Assembly (NCBI GenBank): GCA_017522015.1
Contig: JAFXAW010000015.1
Location: forward strand, 1-34,923
Length of the DNA: 34,923 bases
Reading direction: 5' to 3'
From: Oscillospiraceae bacterium
Lineage (GTDB): Bacteria > Bacillota > Clostridia > Oscillospirales > Oscillospiraceae
The notes under the pieces are model-generated. The model was not told where the DNA came from. It saw nothing but the letters and a program-made list of their open reading frames with translations, and searched no databases. Positions 23,523 through 31,187 of the stretch are shown here, one piece after another (the first letter of the stretch is position 1; each line of letters opens with the position of its first letter). The translations under genes were made by a program, and so were the position numbers.

Positions 23523-23739
23523 ATAAGTACCTCCCAATGCAGAAAATTTGAAGTATTTTTGCGGGCTCAGTACAGTTTATGCGGAGCTTGCCGCCGTGTG
23601 AAGAAGATGGGACGGAAAATCGTTTTTGTGCGCATCAGAGCGGAAAAGTCCTGCACCTGTCTTCCGGCGCGCGGTTTGGTGCTTTACTGCACAGAATTTT
23701 TATGCGAAAGAGGTTTCTTTTTTTCGGGATCCATGGTAT

Positions 23740-23748
23740 GCTGTTAAA
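23740..23748 (+). promoter_or_regulatory. Extended -10 promoter of the DUF4364 gene
   Basis: TGT precedes TAAAAT (23743-23748), about 20 bases before the DUF4364 ATG. No good -35 is seen. The rest of the 246-base gap (23523-23768) holds nothing I recognise. Confidence 0.4.
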
Positions 23749-23768
23749 ATAGTAAAGGAGAGGTGTAT

Positions 23769-24290
23769 ATGGAGCGTTTTGGCCTGATCCATGATAAGCT
23801 GGATCTGAAGATCCTGATCCTCTACGTTTTGTCCCGCCTTCCGGATTTCATCGACAGGGAAGAGCTTTCCGAGCTGGTGCTGCTGGACGAGGGCGTGGGT
23901 TATTTTGATTTTACACAGTGCCTTGCCGAACTGCAGGATTCGGAGCACGTCGAGCGCAAGGGCAGCGCATTCCGTACAACGGAAAAGGGCAGGAAGAATT
24001 GTGCCGCCGTGGAGAGCAGCCTGCCGTATACGATGCGCATGAAGGTGGACAAGGCGATCGTGCCCGTTGTACGCGCGATGAATCGCAATTCCATGATCCG
24101 CGCTTCGCACGAGAGTCTGCCGGAGGGCGGATGCATGGTGGAGCTCAGTATGGGCGACGGTATCGGCGAAGTGATTTCCCTGCGCCTGCTGGCGGCCGGC
24201 GAGGAACAGGCAAAAAAGATGGAAGAGAAGTTCCACGCAGAGGCGGAAGCTTTCTATAACCGTGTTGTGGAGATTCTTTCGGAAGAATAG
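23769..24290 (+). CDS. DUF4364 family protein
   Basis: A 173-residue protein with the shape of the clostridial DUF4364 family: an N-terminal winged-helix-like region (DKLDLKILILYVLSRLPDFIDREELSELVLLDEGVGYFDFTQCLAELQDSEHV) and a C-terminal alpha/beta part (MVELSMGDGIGEVISLRLLA, then a charged helix through EEQAKKMEEKFHAEAEAFYNRVVEIL). This suggests DNA binding or a small-molecule-sensing regulator, but no function is established to my knowledge. AAAGGAG lies 8 bases before ATG 23769. The stop is 12 bases before asnA, so the two are very likely cotranscribed. Confidence 0.75.
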   Translation: MERFGLIHDKLDLKILILYVLSRLPDFIDREELSELVLLDEGVGYFDFTQCLAELQDSEHVERKGSAFRTTEKGRKNCAAVESSLPYTMRMKVDKAIVPVVRAMNRNSMIRASHESLPEGGCMVELSMGDGIGEVISLRLLAAGEEQAKKMEEKFHAEAEAFYNRVVEILSEE

Positions 24291-24302
24291 GAGTAAATGA
24301 CT

Positions 24303-25313
24303 ATGAGCATCGTAATCCCGGAAGGCTACAGGAGTCCCTTGGGTATTTATGACACGCAGATGGCGATCGGTTTGCTGCATCGGCTGTTTGAGGATAATCT
24401 CGCCGCTGCGCTGAACCTCTCGCGCGTGTCCGCGCCGCTGTTTGTGGACGGAAGCACCGGCCTCAACGACAATCTCACCGGCGTGGAGCATCCTGTGGAA
24501 TTCCGGATCCCCGCCACGGGGACAGAGGCACAGGTCGTGCACTCTTTGGCAAAGTGGAAGCGCATGGCGCTTTACCGCTATAAATTCTATCCCGGCAAGG
24601 GCCTTTATACGGATATGAACGCGATCCGGCGGGACGAGACGCCGGACAATCTGCATTCTATTTACGTGGACCAGTGGGACTGGGAGAAGGTTATCACCGA
24701 GCGGGACCGTACGCTGGACTATCTCAAAAGCACGGTGATTGACATCGTCCGCGCGATCTGTGATACGCAGGACACCCTGCAGGTGATCTATCCCAAGCTC
24801 CTGCAGGTGCCGAAGATCAACCGCAGCGTGAAGTTCATCACCACGCAGGAGTTGGAGGATCGCTGGCCGGATAAAACGCCGCGGGAGCGGGAGAACCTCA
24901 TCACGGAGGAGTACGGCACCGTGTTCCTGATCGGCATCGGCGGAACGCTGCGCTCGGGTGAAAAGCATGACGGCCGCAGCCCGGACTATGACGACTGGAG
25001 CATGAACGGAGACATCCTGCTGTGGAACAGTCTGCTTGGCTGCAGCTTTGAGATCAGCTCCATGGGCGTGCGTGTGGATCCGGAAACACTGGACAGGCAG
25101 TTGTGCCTGGCAGACTGTGAGGATCGGCGCGAGCTGCTTTATCATAAGATGCTGCTTGACGGGCTGCTGCCGCAGACCATCGGCGGCGGTATCGGACAGT
25201 CCCGGCTGAGCATGATTCTGCTCGGCAAGGCACACATCGGTGAGGTGCAGGCCTCCGTTTGGGATGCGGAGACGCTCCGCGTCTGCCGCGAGGCGGGCGT
25301 CGCGCTTTTGTAA
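24303..25313 (+). CDS. asnA: Aspartate--ammonia ligase (AsnA)
   Basis: This enzyme makes asparagine from aspartate, ammonia and ATP. It has 336 residues (Escherichia coli AsnA 330) and the class II synthetase-like fold: ALNLSRVSAPLFVDGSTGLNDNL near the N-terminus, VHSLAKWKRMALYRY, GLYTDMNAIRRDE, VDQWDWEKVI, EEYGTVFLIGIG, and the motif 3-like GGGIGQSRLSMILL. GGAG lies 9 bases before ATG 24303; an ATG at 24297 is only 3 bases from it. It follows the DUF4364 gene closely. Its presence suggests asparagine supply through ammonia rather than glutamine. Confidence 0.95.
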   Translation: MSIVIPEGYRSPLGIYDTQMAIGLLHRLFEDNLAAALNLSRVSAPLFVDGSTGLNDNLTGVEHPVEFRIPATGTEAQVVHSLAKWKRMALYRYKFYPGKGLYTDMNAIRRDETPDNLHSIYVDQWDWEKVITERDRTLDYLKSTVIDIVRAICDTQDTLQVIYPKLLQVPKINRSVKFITTQELEDRWPDKTPRERENLITEEYGTVFLIGIGGTLRSGEKHDGRSPDYDDWSMNGDILLWNSLLGCSFEISSMGVRVDPETLDRQLCLADCEDRRELLYHKMLLDGLLPQTIGGGIGQSRLSMILLGKAHIGEVQASVWDAETLRVCREAGVALL

Positions 25314-25340
25314 CGACGGGCCGTGAAACAGAATGCAAAC

Positions 25341-25360
25341 CTACTGCAGGTAGCTTTTTT
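25341..25360 (+). terminator. Weak terminator after asnA
   Basis: A short stem, CTAC (25341-25344) with GTAG (25350-25353), is followed by CTTTTTT. The stem is only 4 bp, so termination is probably inefficient. Confidence 0.35.
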
Positions 25361-25377
25361 GGAAAGAAAACACGAAG

Positions 25378-25899
25378 ATGAACAACAAGATTTACAAATT
25401 GGTATTGGCCTCTGTATTCTGCGCTTTGGTATTTACTTTGACGTGGGTGTCATTTCCTGCGCCCGCCATTGGCAATGTGAACATGGGCGACTGTATGGTG
25501 ATCCTCTGCGCCTGCATTTTGGGCGGCCCGTATGCGGTTGCGGCCGCTGCTTTAGGCGCTGCACTTTGTGATTTGGCAAGCGCTTATGCCATTTATGCGC
25601 CCGGCACGCTGGTGATCAAGGCACTTATGGTGCTTGTCATTCTGCTGATGAGAAAATTTGTGTTCAAGAAGGATAATCTGCTTTCTGTGATTATCCCGGG
25701 GGCCTGCGCAGAAGTTATGATGATTGTGGGATATTTTGCCTATGAGGCGCTTGTTCTCGGATATGGCTTCGGCGCGATTGCAAACGCGCCCTTTAACGCA
25801 ATACAGGGTGCCATCGGTTTGATTGCCGCTTCGCTGCTGTATTCCGTGCTTAAAAAAGCGGGGATTCTAAAGGTAATTACCGAGAACAGAAACCGCTGA
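25378..25899 (+). CDS. ECF transporter S component (substrate-binding membrane protein)
   Basis: A 173-residue membrane protein with five or six hydrophobic helices: LVLASVFCALVFTLTWVSF, GNVNMGDCMVILCACILGGPYAVAAAALGAALCDL, TLVIKALMVLVILLM, LLSVIIPGACAEVMMIVGYFAYEAL, and the last around AIQGAIGLIAASLLYSVL. The segments GNVNMGD..ILGGP and G..GA.L.DL are typical of energy-coupling-factor S components of the riboflavin/HMP-like group, which bind a vitamin and use a shared EcfAA'T module encoded elsewhere. The substrate cannot be assigned; no FMN, TPP or other riboswitch was seen before it. The ribosome site is weak (GAAAG). Confidence 0.8.
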   Translation: MNNKIYKLVLASVFCALVFTLTWVSFPAPAIGNVNMGDCMVILCACILGGPYAVAAAALGAALCDLASAYAIYAPGTLVIKALMVLVILLMRKFVFKKDNLLSVIIPGACAEVMMIVGYFAYEALVLGYGFGAIANAPFNAIQGAIGLIAASLLYSVLKKAGILKVITENRNR

Positions 25900-25925
25900 A
25901 TATCGTTTTTCCGAAAAAGATGACG

Positions 25926-25967
25926 AGCCCTCCGTTCACAGCAAAGCGTGATGAACGGAGGGCTTTC
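25926..25967 (+). terminator. Terminator after the ECF S gene
   Basis: A perfect 13-bp stem, AGCCCTCCGTTCA (25926-25938) with TGAACGGAGGGCT (25952-25964), followed by TTC; the T-tract is short. Confidence 0.75.
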
Positions 25968-26025
25968 GGCTGAAGTGGTCCGTATTTTTGCGCAATTAAA
26001 GAAAGTGAAGTGAATCGGGAACTTT

Positions 26026-26054
26026 TTGCCGGTTTTTTCGTCTATATATATAGA
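26026..26054 (+). promoter_or_regulatory. Promoter of the unknown lipoprotein gene
   Basis: TTGCCG (26026-26031) and TATAGA (26049-26054) are 17 bases apart. AGGAGG at 26067-26072 then precedes the GTG start by 7 bases. Confidence 0.6.
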
Positions 26055-26079
26055 AAACGAATTTTGAGGAGGTAGCCTC

Positions 26080-26751
26080 GTGAAAAAAACCATAGCCTTG
26101 GCTTTGGCGCTTGTTTGTGTGTTGTGTCTGGTCGGGTGTAGCAACCCAATGCCGGATCAAAATGCGATCAGCAATTCCGGCCCTTTCGGGAATGGTGATG
26201 ACACCGTCTTTGCGCCCCATAGAGAGGATTTCTCGTCGGAGACTGAAAACTCGGTTTCAGAACAGTTTGGCAATATGACCGAAGTGAAAAAGGCGTATAT
26301 TATGCGCACGAATGCCTGGTTCTTATCCGATGCCCTGACTGATTTCAGTCAAGCAGTTACAACCGAAATCGTCTATGTTGCTCCTGGAGGGGAGCCTGGT
26401 ACAGCCGATGATATGGCCTACTCCTTTTATGTAGTGAACGAAAACGGTGAAATAGAATGGGGCTGTTCAGCATATCCTCCTGAGGATTCTTCCGTGCCTT
26501 CCGGCTTTTCCGGTTTGACGCATGAAATCATACAGGATGCCTTGGCCGGGATTGCGTATGAAGATTATATCATTACCTATGATCAGAGGCTGGGTACTGT
26601 TTTTGTTTGGGTACGGTGTGAAAGTGAGGATGTGATCATCACCTATCCGACGCGCTCTGATTTGTTAGGTCTTGAAAACGGCGGCATTTATGCGCTTGGC
26701 GAACTGCAGAGCATTTTGACAGAGGTATACAATAGTGAAATGCGTTCATAG
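26080..26751 (+). CDS. Lipoprotein of unknown function
   Basis: A 223-residue predicted lipoprotein: signal MKKTIALALALVCVLCLVGC with lipobox LVGC and lipidated Cys 20, then a polar Ser/Asn/Asp-rich linker to about residue 70. The mature domain contains SDALTDFSQAVTTEIVYVAPGG, DDMAYSFYVVNENGEIEWGCSA and YDQRLGTVFVWVRCESEDVIITYP, a mixed alpha/beta pattern I do not recognise. GTG is the start codon, with an ideal AGGAGG. Monocistronic between terminators. It should sit on the outer face of the membrane. Confidence 0.75.
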   Translation: MKKTIALALALVCVLCLVGCSNPMPDQNAISNSGPFGNGDDTVFAPHREDFSSETENSVSEQFGNMTEVKKAYIMRTNAWFLSDALTDFSQAVTTEIVYVAPGGEPGTADDMAYSFYVVNENGEIEWGCSAYPPEDSSVPSGFSGLTHEIIQDALAGIAYEDYIITYDQRLGTVFVWVRCESEDVIITYPTRSDLLGLENGGIYALGELQSILTEVYNSEMRS

Positions 26752-26823
26752 AACGTGGGATGACAAACAGCCAATGCAGAGAAGCGTTATCGGCATTTCC
26801 TGTAACAGAATCAAATAACAAAG

Positions 26824-26857
26824 AGCAGCCGTGCTTTTGCACGGCTGCTTGCTTGTT
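26824..26857. terminator. Bidirectional terminator between lipoprotein and MBL genes
   Basis: A perfect 11-bp stem, AGCAGCCGTGC (26824-26834) with GCACGGCTGCT (26839-26849), with loop TTTT. TGCTTGTTTTA follows on the plus strand and CTTTGTTATTT on the minus strand. On the minus side it ends the hxlR-to-MBL gene run. Confidence 0.87.
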
Positions 26858-27703
26858 TTATCGTTTTGCGCCTTTGGGCACCGGCAGGATCAGCACGCCG
26901 GCGTCGCCCTGTTCGTTGGTGTAAAAGTACATCCGGTTGCGATAGCTCGGCAGAATGGTGCTGCGATAGCTGCAATGTGACGCCTCGCTCAGATGCTCGG
27001 CCACATCAATATAGCACTGCACCTCCGCCTTCGGCACCAGCCGCTCGCTGTGTCCCGAGACAAGATGGTCAAAGGGCAGCTCCCGCAGCTCGCGCAGCAG
27101 CGTGAGGTGCTTTTCGACGGAGCAGGACTCGGGATTGGCCAGCGAAATTGCCGGGCCAATGGCATCTCCGCCGACGAGGAAACGGCGCTCGGGACAGAAG
27201 AAAACGCAGGAGCCGGGGCTGTGGTTGCCCACGAGAATTGTGCGCACAGTCGCCCCGCCCAGATCGAAGACCTGTCCGTTCTCCAGCGGCAGCGTGGTCG
27301 CCGGATCGTAGCGGAGAAAGGCCTCGGCGTCAAAGCCGCCGTGCTCGGGAGCGGGCGCAAAGTCAATGACATTGTCGTTGCTCTCGTCGCAGCGTGACCA
27401 GTCCGTTACGCCCAGGTCGAGATGGGACTGCCACACCTCGGGAAACTGCCAGTTGCCGCCGTTGTGATCGACGTGTCCGTGTGAGCACACCACCGTCAGC
27501 GGGAGCTCTGTGAGCGAGCGGATGAAGCCGGCAAGGTCGCCGTAGCCAAACCCGGTGTCGATCAGCAGCGCGCGCTCTGTGCCGACCAGCAGCGTCATGA
27601 ACACCAGCTCGCCGTAGTTGCTGCGGATGTGAAAGACACCCGGCAGAACTTCAAAGGCCGTATAGCATGCGTTTCCGCATTCAGGAAAATTCGTCGGACG
27701 CAT
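26858..27703 (-). CDS. Metallo-beta-lactamase-fold hydrolase
   Basis: A 281-residue MBL-fold protein. Zinc ligands: SHGHVDHNGG (His 75, His 77, Asp 79, His 80), NHSPGS (His 161), VGGDAIGP (Asp 180) and a late SGHSE (about His 227). The variant NHSPGS and the length fit the glyoxalase II-like/general MBL hydrolase group rather than a beta-lactamase. There is no signal peptide, so it acts in the cytosol. It starts 4 bases after the pta stop, and is probably translated by coupling since its ribosome site (AGGCG) is poor. A thioester or phosphoester substrate linked to acetyl metabolism is conceivable but unproven. Confidence 0.85.
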   Translation of the reverse strand: MRPTNFPECGNACYTAFEVLPGVFHIRSNYGELVFMTLLVGTERALLIDTGFGYGDLAGFIRSLTELPLTVVCSHGHVDHNGGNWQFPEVWQSHLDLGVTDWSRCDESNDNVIDFAPAPEHGGFDAEAFLRYDPATTLPLENGQVFDLGGATVRTILVGNHSPGSCVFFCPERRFLVGGDAIGPAISLANPESCSVEKHLTLLRELRELPFDHLVSGHSERLVPKAEVQCYIDVAEHLSEASHCSYRSTILPSYRNRMYFYTNEQGDAGVLILPVPKGAKR

Positions 27704-27707
27704 AGAC

Positions 27708-28712
27708 TTAACGCCTTACGCTGCGCACAGCCAGCATGATGATGTTGCCGGTAAGCTCGGAGACCGGGGAGCTGCGGGAGCAGTCGCTTGTCGGCTGCGC
27801 AAAACCCATCAGAATCGGGCCGTAGTCGTCGCACTTGCCGACCAACTGGCACATCTTGATTGCGATGTTGCCGGCGCTGACGTTGGGATAGATGAGGATG
27901 TTGGCCTTGCCCGCAACGGCGCTCTCACGCTTGACCTTTTTGGCGGCCACCTCGGGGCTGAGTGCGGCGTCCAGCTGGAATTCGCCGTCGATCTTCAGGT
28001 CGGGGCGCTTCTCGTTGGCAATGCGCACGGCCTCGCGCACGCGACTGACCATTTCATGCTCGGCGCTGCCGTCCGTGGAGAAGGAGAGCATGGCGCAGCG
28101 CGGCTCCCAGTCAAACAGAGCCTTGACCGTCTCACAGGCGGAGATGGCGATGTCCGCGTGCTGCTCGGGCGTCGGATCAACGCAAACGGCACCGTCGCCG
28201 TGCGCAACAAGGTTGCCCTCGCTGCCCGTGAAGTAGGGCGCGTCCATAATTCCCATGCTGGAGACCGTGCTGATCCCCGGCGCGAGACCGATCATCGTGG
28301 AGGCGGCCAGGATCACTTCGCCCGTGGCGTGCGAAAGACCGGCGAAAACGCTGTCCACTTCGTTGAGGGCCTGCAGGGCGTAGGCGAAATACATGGGGTC
28401 CTTACCCTTGCGGTTGACGGCCTTCTCGCTCAGCCCGGCTTCGGGATGCTGCTCGACGTAGCGGGAAGCGACACTGGCGCGCAGTTCTTCGGTGTTCTCG
28501 ATGATCTCTGCGCCCTCGAGGGAGACGCCGTACTGCTCAGCGGCTGCACGGATATCCGCCTCAACGCCGACGTAAACGGGGATGATGGCACCCACATCCT
28601 GCGCGCCGCGGGCGGCCTTGAGGATCTTCTCCTCGGTGGCCTCCGGGAAAGCGATGCGCTGCGGGTTTTCCTTGGTGATGGAGATCCATCTGTTGAGCAT
28701 GTTCTGATTCAT
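27708..28712 (-). CDS. pta: Phosphate acetyltransferase
   Basis: This enzyme converts acetyl-CoA and phosphate to acetyl phosphate and CoA, the step before acetate kinase in acetate formation. It has 334 residues, the usual length of the short bacterial Pta. Family motifs are visible: RIAFPEATEEKILKAA, GKDPMYFAYALQ, FAGLSHATGEVILAASTMIG, FTDGSAEHE-type (here FSTDGSAEHEMV), DGEFQLDAALSPEVAAKK and GKANILIYPNVSAGNIAIKMCQ. AGAGGAA lies before the ATG. No ackA is in the window. It connects the acetyl-CoA made by the CODH/ACS operon about 14 kb away with ATP formation. Confidence 0.96.
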   Translation of the reverse strand: MNQNMLNRWISITKENPQRIAFPEATEEKILKAARGAQDVGAIIPVYVGVEADIRAAAEQYGVSLEGAEIIENTEELRASVASRYVEQHPEAGLSEKAVNRKGKDPMYFAYALQALNEVDSVFAGLSHATGEVILAASTMIGLAPGISTVSSMGIMDAPYFTGSEGNLVAHGDGAVCVDPTPEQHADIAISACETVKALFDWEPRCAMLSFSTDGSAEHEMVSRVREAVRIANEKRPDLKIDGEFQLDAALSPEVAAKKVKRESAVAGKANILIYPNVSAGNIAIKMCQLVGKCDDYGPILMGFAQPTSDCSRSSPVSELTGNIIMLAVRSVRR

Positions 28713-28769
28713 GGTTTGTTCCTCTTTTCGTATTGTGTAAACGGCAAATGATTTGACCGGTTTTGGGCT

Positions 28770-30140
28770 TTATTCCCAGAAGTCGCCGCAGTCGGTGATG
28801 TGGCTGATGCGCTCACGAAGCTCCAGCATGGCTGTGTAGGTGGGCATGATGAAAACAGGCGTCTCCGCCGCGGCGACGGCATCCAGCAGCTCGCCGTAAT
28901 CCGTGCAGACGCAGAGCTTGTCCTCGGCAATTCCGGCTTCCTGCAGGCGCTGCGCCATATCCTGCGCACGCGTACCGGCAACCGTGACGCTTTCAAGCAT
29001 ATCGCCCATGCCGACGAGCATCTCAAAGTCCACATCCTGAATCCAGGAGATGTCTGTGCCGTCGGCAATGTTGTTGTTGAGGCAGATGACAAAACGCGCC
29101 GGGCTCTCCAGATTGGCAAGGAAATTGAGCACCTGGTTGCAGCCTGCGGTGTTTTTGATGAGAATCATGCGTACCGGCGTGTTGCCGAGCGTGAAGCGCT
29201 CCATGCGGCCAAAGCCGCAGCGGAAATCGCGGCAGGCACGCAGCGATGCATCAAGCGGAATGCCCGCTGTGGTGACGGCAGCAACAGCGCCGATGGCGTT
29301 GTAGACGTTGTAGCCGCCCGGGAGATTGACATAGCACTCGTGATCTTCGGCGTCGACGCGCAGCGAGACGAGCGAGCCGTCCGCATTGCTCTGCAAAAGC
29401 TGCGTGACGGAAAAGGCCGGCGCCGGGCGCTTTGCGCCGCAATCCGGACAGGACCAGTCGCCAAGATGGCCGTAGGTCTTGTGCCCGTATTGATACGCCG
29501 CGCCGCAGCGCAGGCAGCAGGGGGCGTCGGACTGTTCCGCAACCCGTGTTTTGTAGAGCTCGGCATCCACGCCGTAGAAGACGACCTTGTTCGGTATGTC
29601 ATCGGCGAGGGAGGAGGTCAGCGAGCAGTCCGCATTCAGGCAGACCGTGGCGTTCGGTGCGCCGAGCAGACCTGTGCGGATGCTCTCAAGCGTGACGGTG
29701 ACATCGCTGAAACGGTCAACCTGATCCCGAAACACATTCGTCACAAGAATGACCTCTGGCTGCATCAGGGCAAAGACCTTTTTCGTCGCGGCCTCGTCGC
29801 ATTCGATCACGGCCCAGTCCCTTTTCAGCTTGCCGCCGAGCGTTGCGTTGTCGGCAAAATCGGCGGTGATGCCCTGAATGAGATTGGAGCCGGAGCGATT
29901 GGCAAAGTAGTTCAGCCCGGCGTCGGCGAGCGCCTGCTCCATAATGCGCGAGCTTGTGGTTTTTCCGTTCGTGCCGGTGACGGCAATGATGTGCGCATCT
30001 TTTGCCAGAACCGCGATGAGATCGGGGCAGATTTTAAGCGCGACCTTGCCGGGCAGCGCCGTTCCGCCGCGTTTTAGCATTCTTAGGGCAAACCGCGTCA
30101 TCCGACAGGCGAGAATTGCAAGAGAGACTTGAATTTTCAT
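28770..30140 (-). CDS. murT: Mur ligase family protein MurT (lipid II isoglutaminyl synthase subunit)
   Basis: A 456-residue Mur ligase of the MurT type. P-loop VTGTNGKTTS at residues 54-63; ECDEAATKKV and TNVFRDQVDRF are the magnesium/ATP region; a Cys4 zinc ribbon (CCLRCGAAY, then CPDCGAK) is inserted in the central domain, diagnostic of MurT; the C-terminal half is the DUF1727 domain with NTAGCNQVL. MurT activates the D-glutamate alpha-carboxyl of lipid II, which GatD amidates. GatD is normally adjacent, but here the neighbours are apbE (18 bases upstream) and pta (57 bases downstream). AGAGG precedes the ATG. Confidence 0.9.
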   Translation of the reverse strand: MKIQVSLAILACRMTRFALRMLKRGGTALPGKVALKICPDLIAVLAKDAHIIAVTGTNGKTTSSRIMEQALADAGLNYFANRSGSNLIQGITADFADNATLGGKLKRDWAVIECDEAATKKVFALMQPEVILVTNVFRDQVDRFSDVTVTLESIRTGLLGAPNATVCLNADCSLTSSLADDIPNKVVFYGVDAELYKTRVAEQSDAPCCLRCGAAYQYGHKTYGHLGDWSCPDCGAKRPAPAFSVTQLLQSNADGSLVSLRVDAEDHECYVNLPGGYNVYNAIGAVAAVTTAGIPLDASLRACRDFRCGFGRMERFTLGNTPVRMILIKNTAGCNQVLNFLANLESPARFVICLNNNIADGTDISWIQDVDFEMLVGMGDMLESVTVAGTRAQDMAQRLQEAGIAEDKLCVCTDYGELLDAVAAAETPVFIMPTYTAMLELRERISHITDCGDFWE

Positions 30141-30158
30141 AGTACAAAACCTCTTGGT

Positions 30159-31187
30159 TTACTGAGGATAAGAAAGGACATAGGGAGAATCTTTGCGAGG
30201 GGTGAAAACGTCGGACAGTCCGCCTGTGAGCACAATTCTTCCGTCCTCCGTGATGAGCAGGAGTTCAAAAGTGTCAAGCTCTGCCTGCAGCCGAAGTGCA
30301 GCTTCCTCGCCCAAAACAAAGAGCGCGGTGGAAAGCGCATCGGCCAGCGCACCATCCTGACAAACAACGGTCACGCTGCGCAGATCACTGTCGCAGGGAT
30401 AGCCGCTGCGCGGGTCGAAGATGTGGTGATAGGTTTTTCCGTCCTGCTCGAAAAAGCGCCGATAGCTGCCGCTCGTGATGACGGCCGTGCCGCCGCCGAC
30501 AGAGAGTGTGCCGACGGAGACGCTCTCGTCAAACGGATCCTGCACAGCGATCTCCCACAGACCGCCGCCCGGCTTCTCTCCGAGCGTCTGCACGTTCCCG
30601 CCGAGCGAGAGGATGCCGCTTTCTACGCCCGCTGCGCGCATTGCGTCCGCCGCGTGCTGTGCGGCATAGCCCTTGGCAACGGCGCCAAAGTTCAGCGCCA
30701 TTCCATCCGGAAGGCCGGCGCCCGTATTCGTCACGGTTACCTGTGCGAAATCCACGCATTCGAGCAGAGTTTGGATTTCCGCTTCTGTCGGCACATGGTA
30801 CTGCGCATCGACAAAACCCCAAGCCTTTACAAGCGGATAGACAGTCGGGTCGAAAGCGCCGCCGGAGGCCTCATACACCGCTTCGCAGGTGTGGAGCATG
30901 GACAGCACCGCCTCGTCCTGCACGGTCTCGCCGTGGTTGAGCCGATAGACGGCGCTGCCCTCTGTTTCCGGGTCGAGCAGCTTGTCCAGCGAGCGGAGCG
31001 CATCCGCCGCGGCCTCAAGTCCGGCCTCGGCATTCTCGCCGTAGGCAGTCAGGGACATGTAGGTGTCCATCGCAAAAAGAGTGCAGGAGCTTTTATCCGG
31101 CGGCAGGGAACAGGCACAAAGGCCAAGCAGCAGTGCAAAAGAGATCAGCAGACTACAGAAGTGCCTTGTGTTCCTCGTAGAAGGCAT
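30159..31187 (-). CDS. apbE: FAD:protein FMN transferase (ApbE), lipoprotein
   Basis: This enzyme attaches FMN covalently to Thr/Ser of flavoproteins such as Rnf or Nqr subunits, using FAD. It has 342 residues. The signal peptide ends in a lipobox (LLLGLCAC), so it acts outside the membrane. Family motifs: FAMDTYMSLTAYG, GGAFDPTVYPLVKAWGF, ALNFGAVAKGYAAQHAADAM, ILSLGGNVQTLG, and HHIFDPRSGYPC with the magnesium/FAD region DALSTALFVLG. The ATG at 31187 has GGAGG 6 bases upstream and lies inside the end of the aldo/keto reductase gene, a 35-base overlap. The flavoprotein target is not in the window; Rnf is a good candidate in an acetogen. Confidence 0.93.
   Translation of the reverse strand: MPSTRNTRHFCSLLISFALLLGLCACSLPPDKSSCTLFAMDTYMSLTAYGENAEAGLEAAADALRSLDKLLDPETEGSAVYRLNHGETVQDEAVLSMLHTCEAVYEASGGAFDPTVYPLVKAWGFVDAQYHVPTEAEIQTLLECVDFAQVTVTNTGAGLPDGMALNFGAVAKGYAAQHAADAMRAAGVESGILSLGGNVQTLGEKPGGGLWEIAVQDPFDESVSVGTLSVGGGTAVITSGSYRRFFEQDGKTYHHIFDPRSGYPCDSDLRSVTVVCQDGALADALSTALFVLGEEAALRLQAELDTFELLLITEDGRIVLTGGLSDVFTPRKDSPYVLSYPQ

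Noticed and set aside
22689-23747. Plus-strand open frame (352 codons) over the Cys-rich gene
   Set aside because: No ribosome site; starts inside the convergent terminator region; the minus-strand gene has a clear GGGAGG and start.
28800-30077. Plus-strand open frame (425 codons) opposite murT
   Set aside because: Shadow of MurT, which has clear P-loop and zinc-ribbon motifs.
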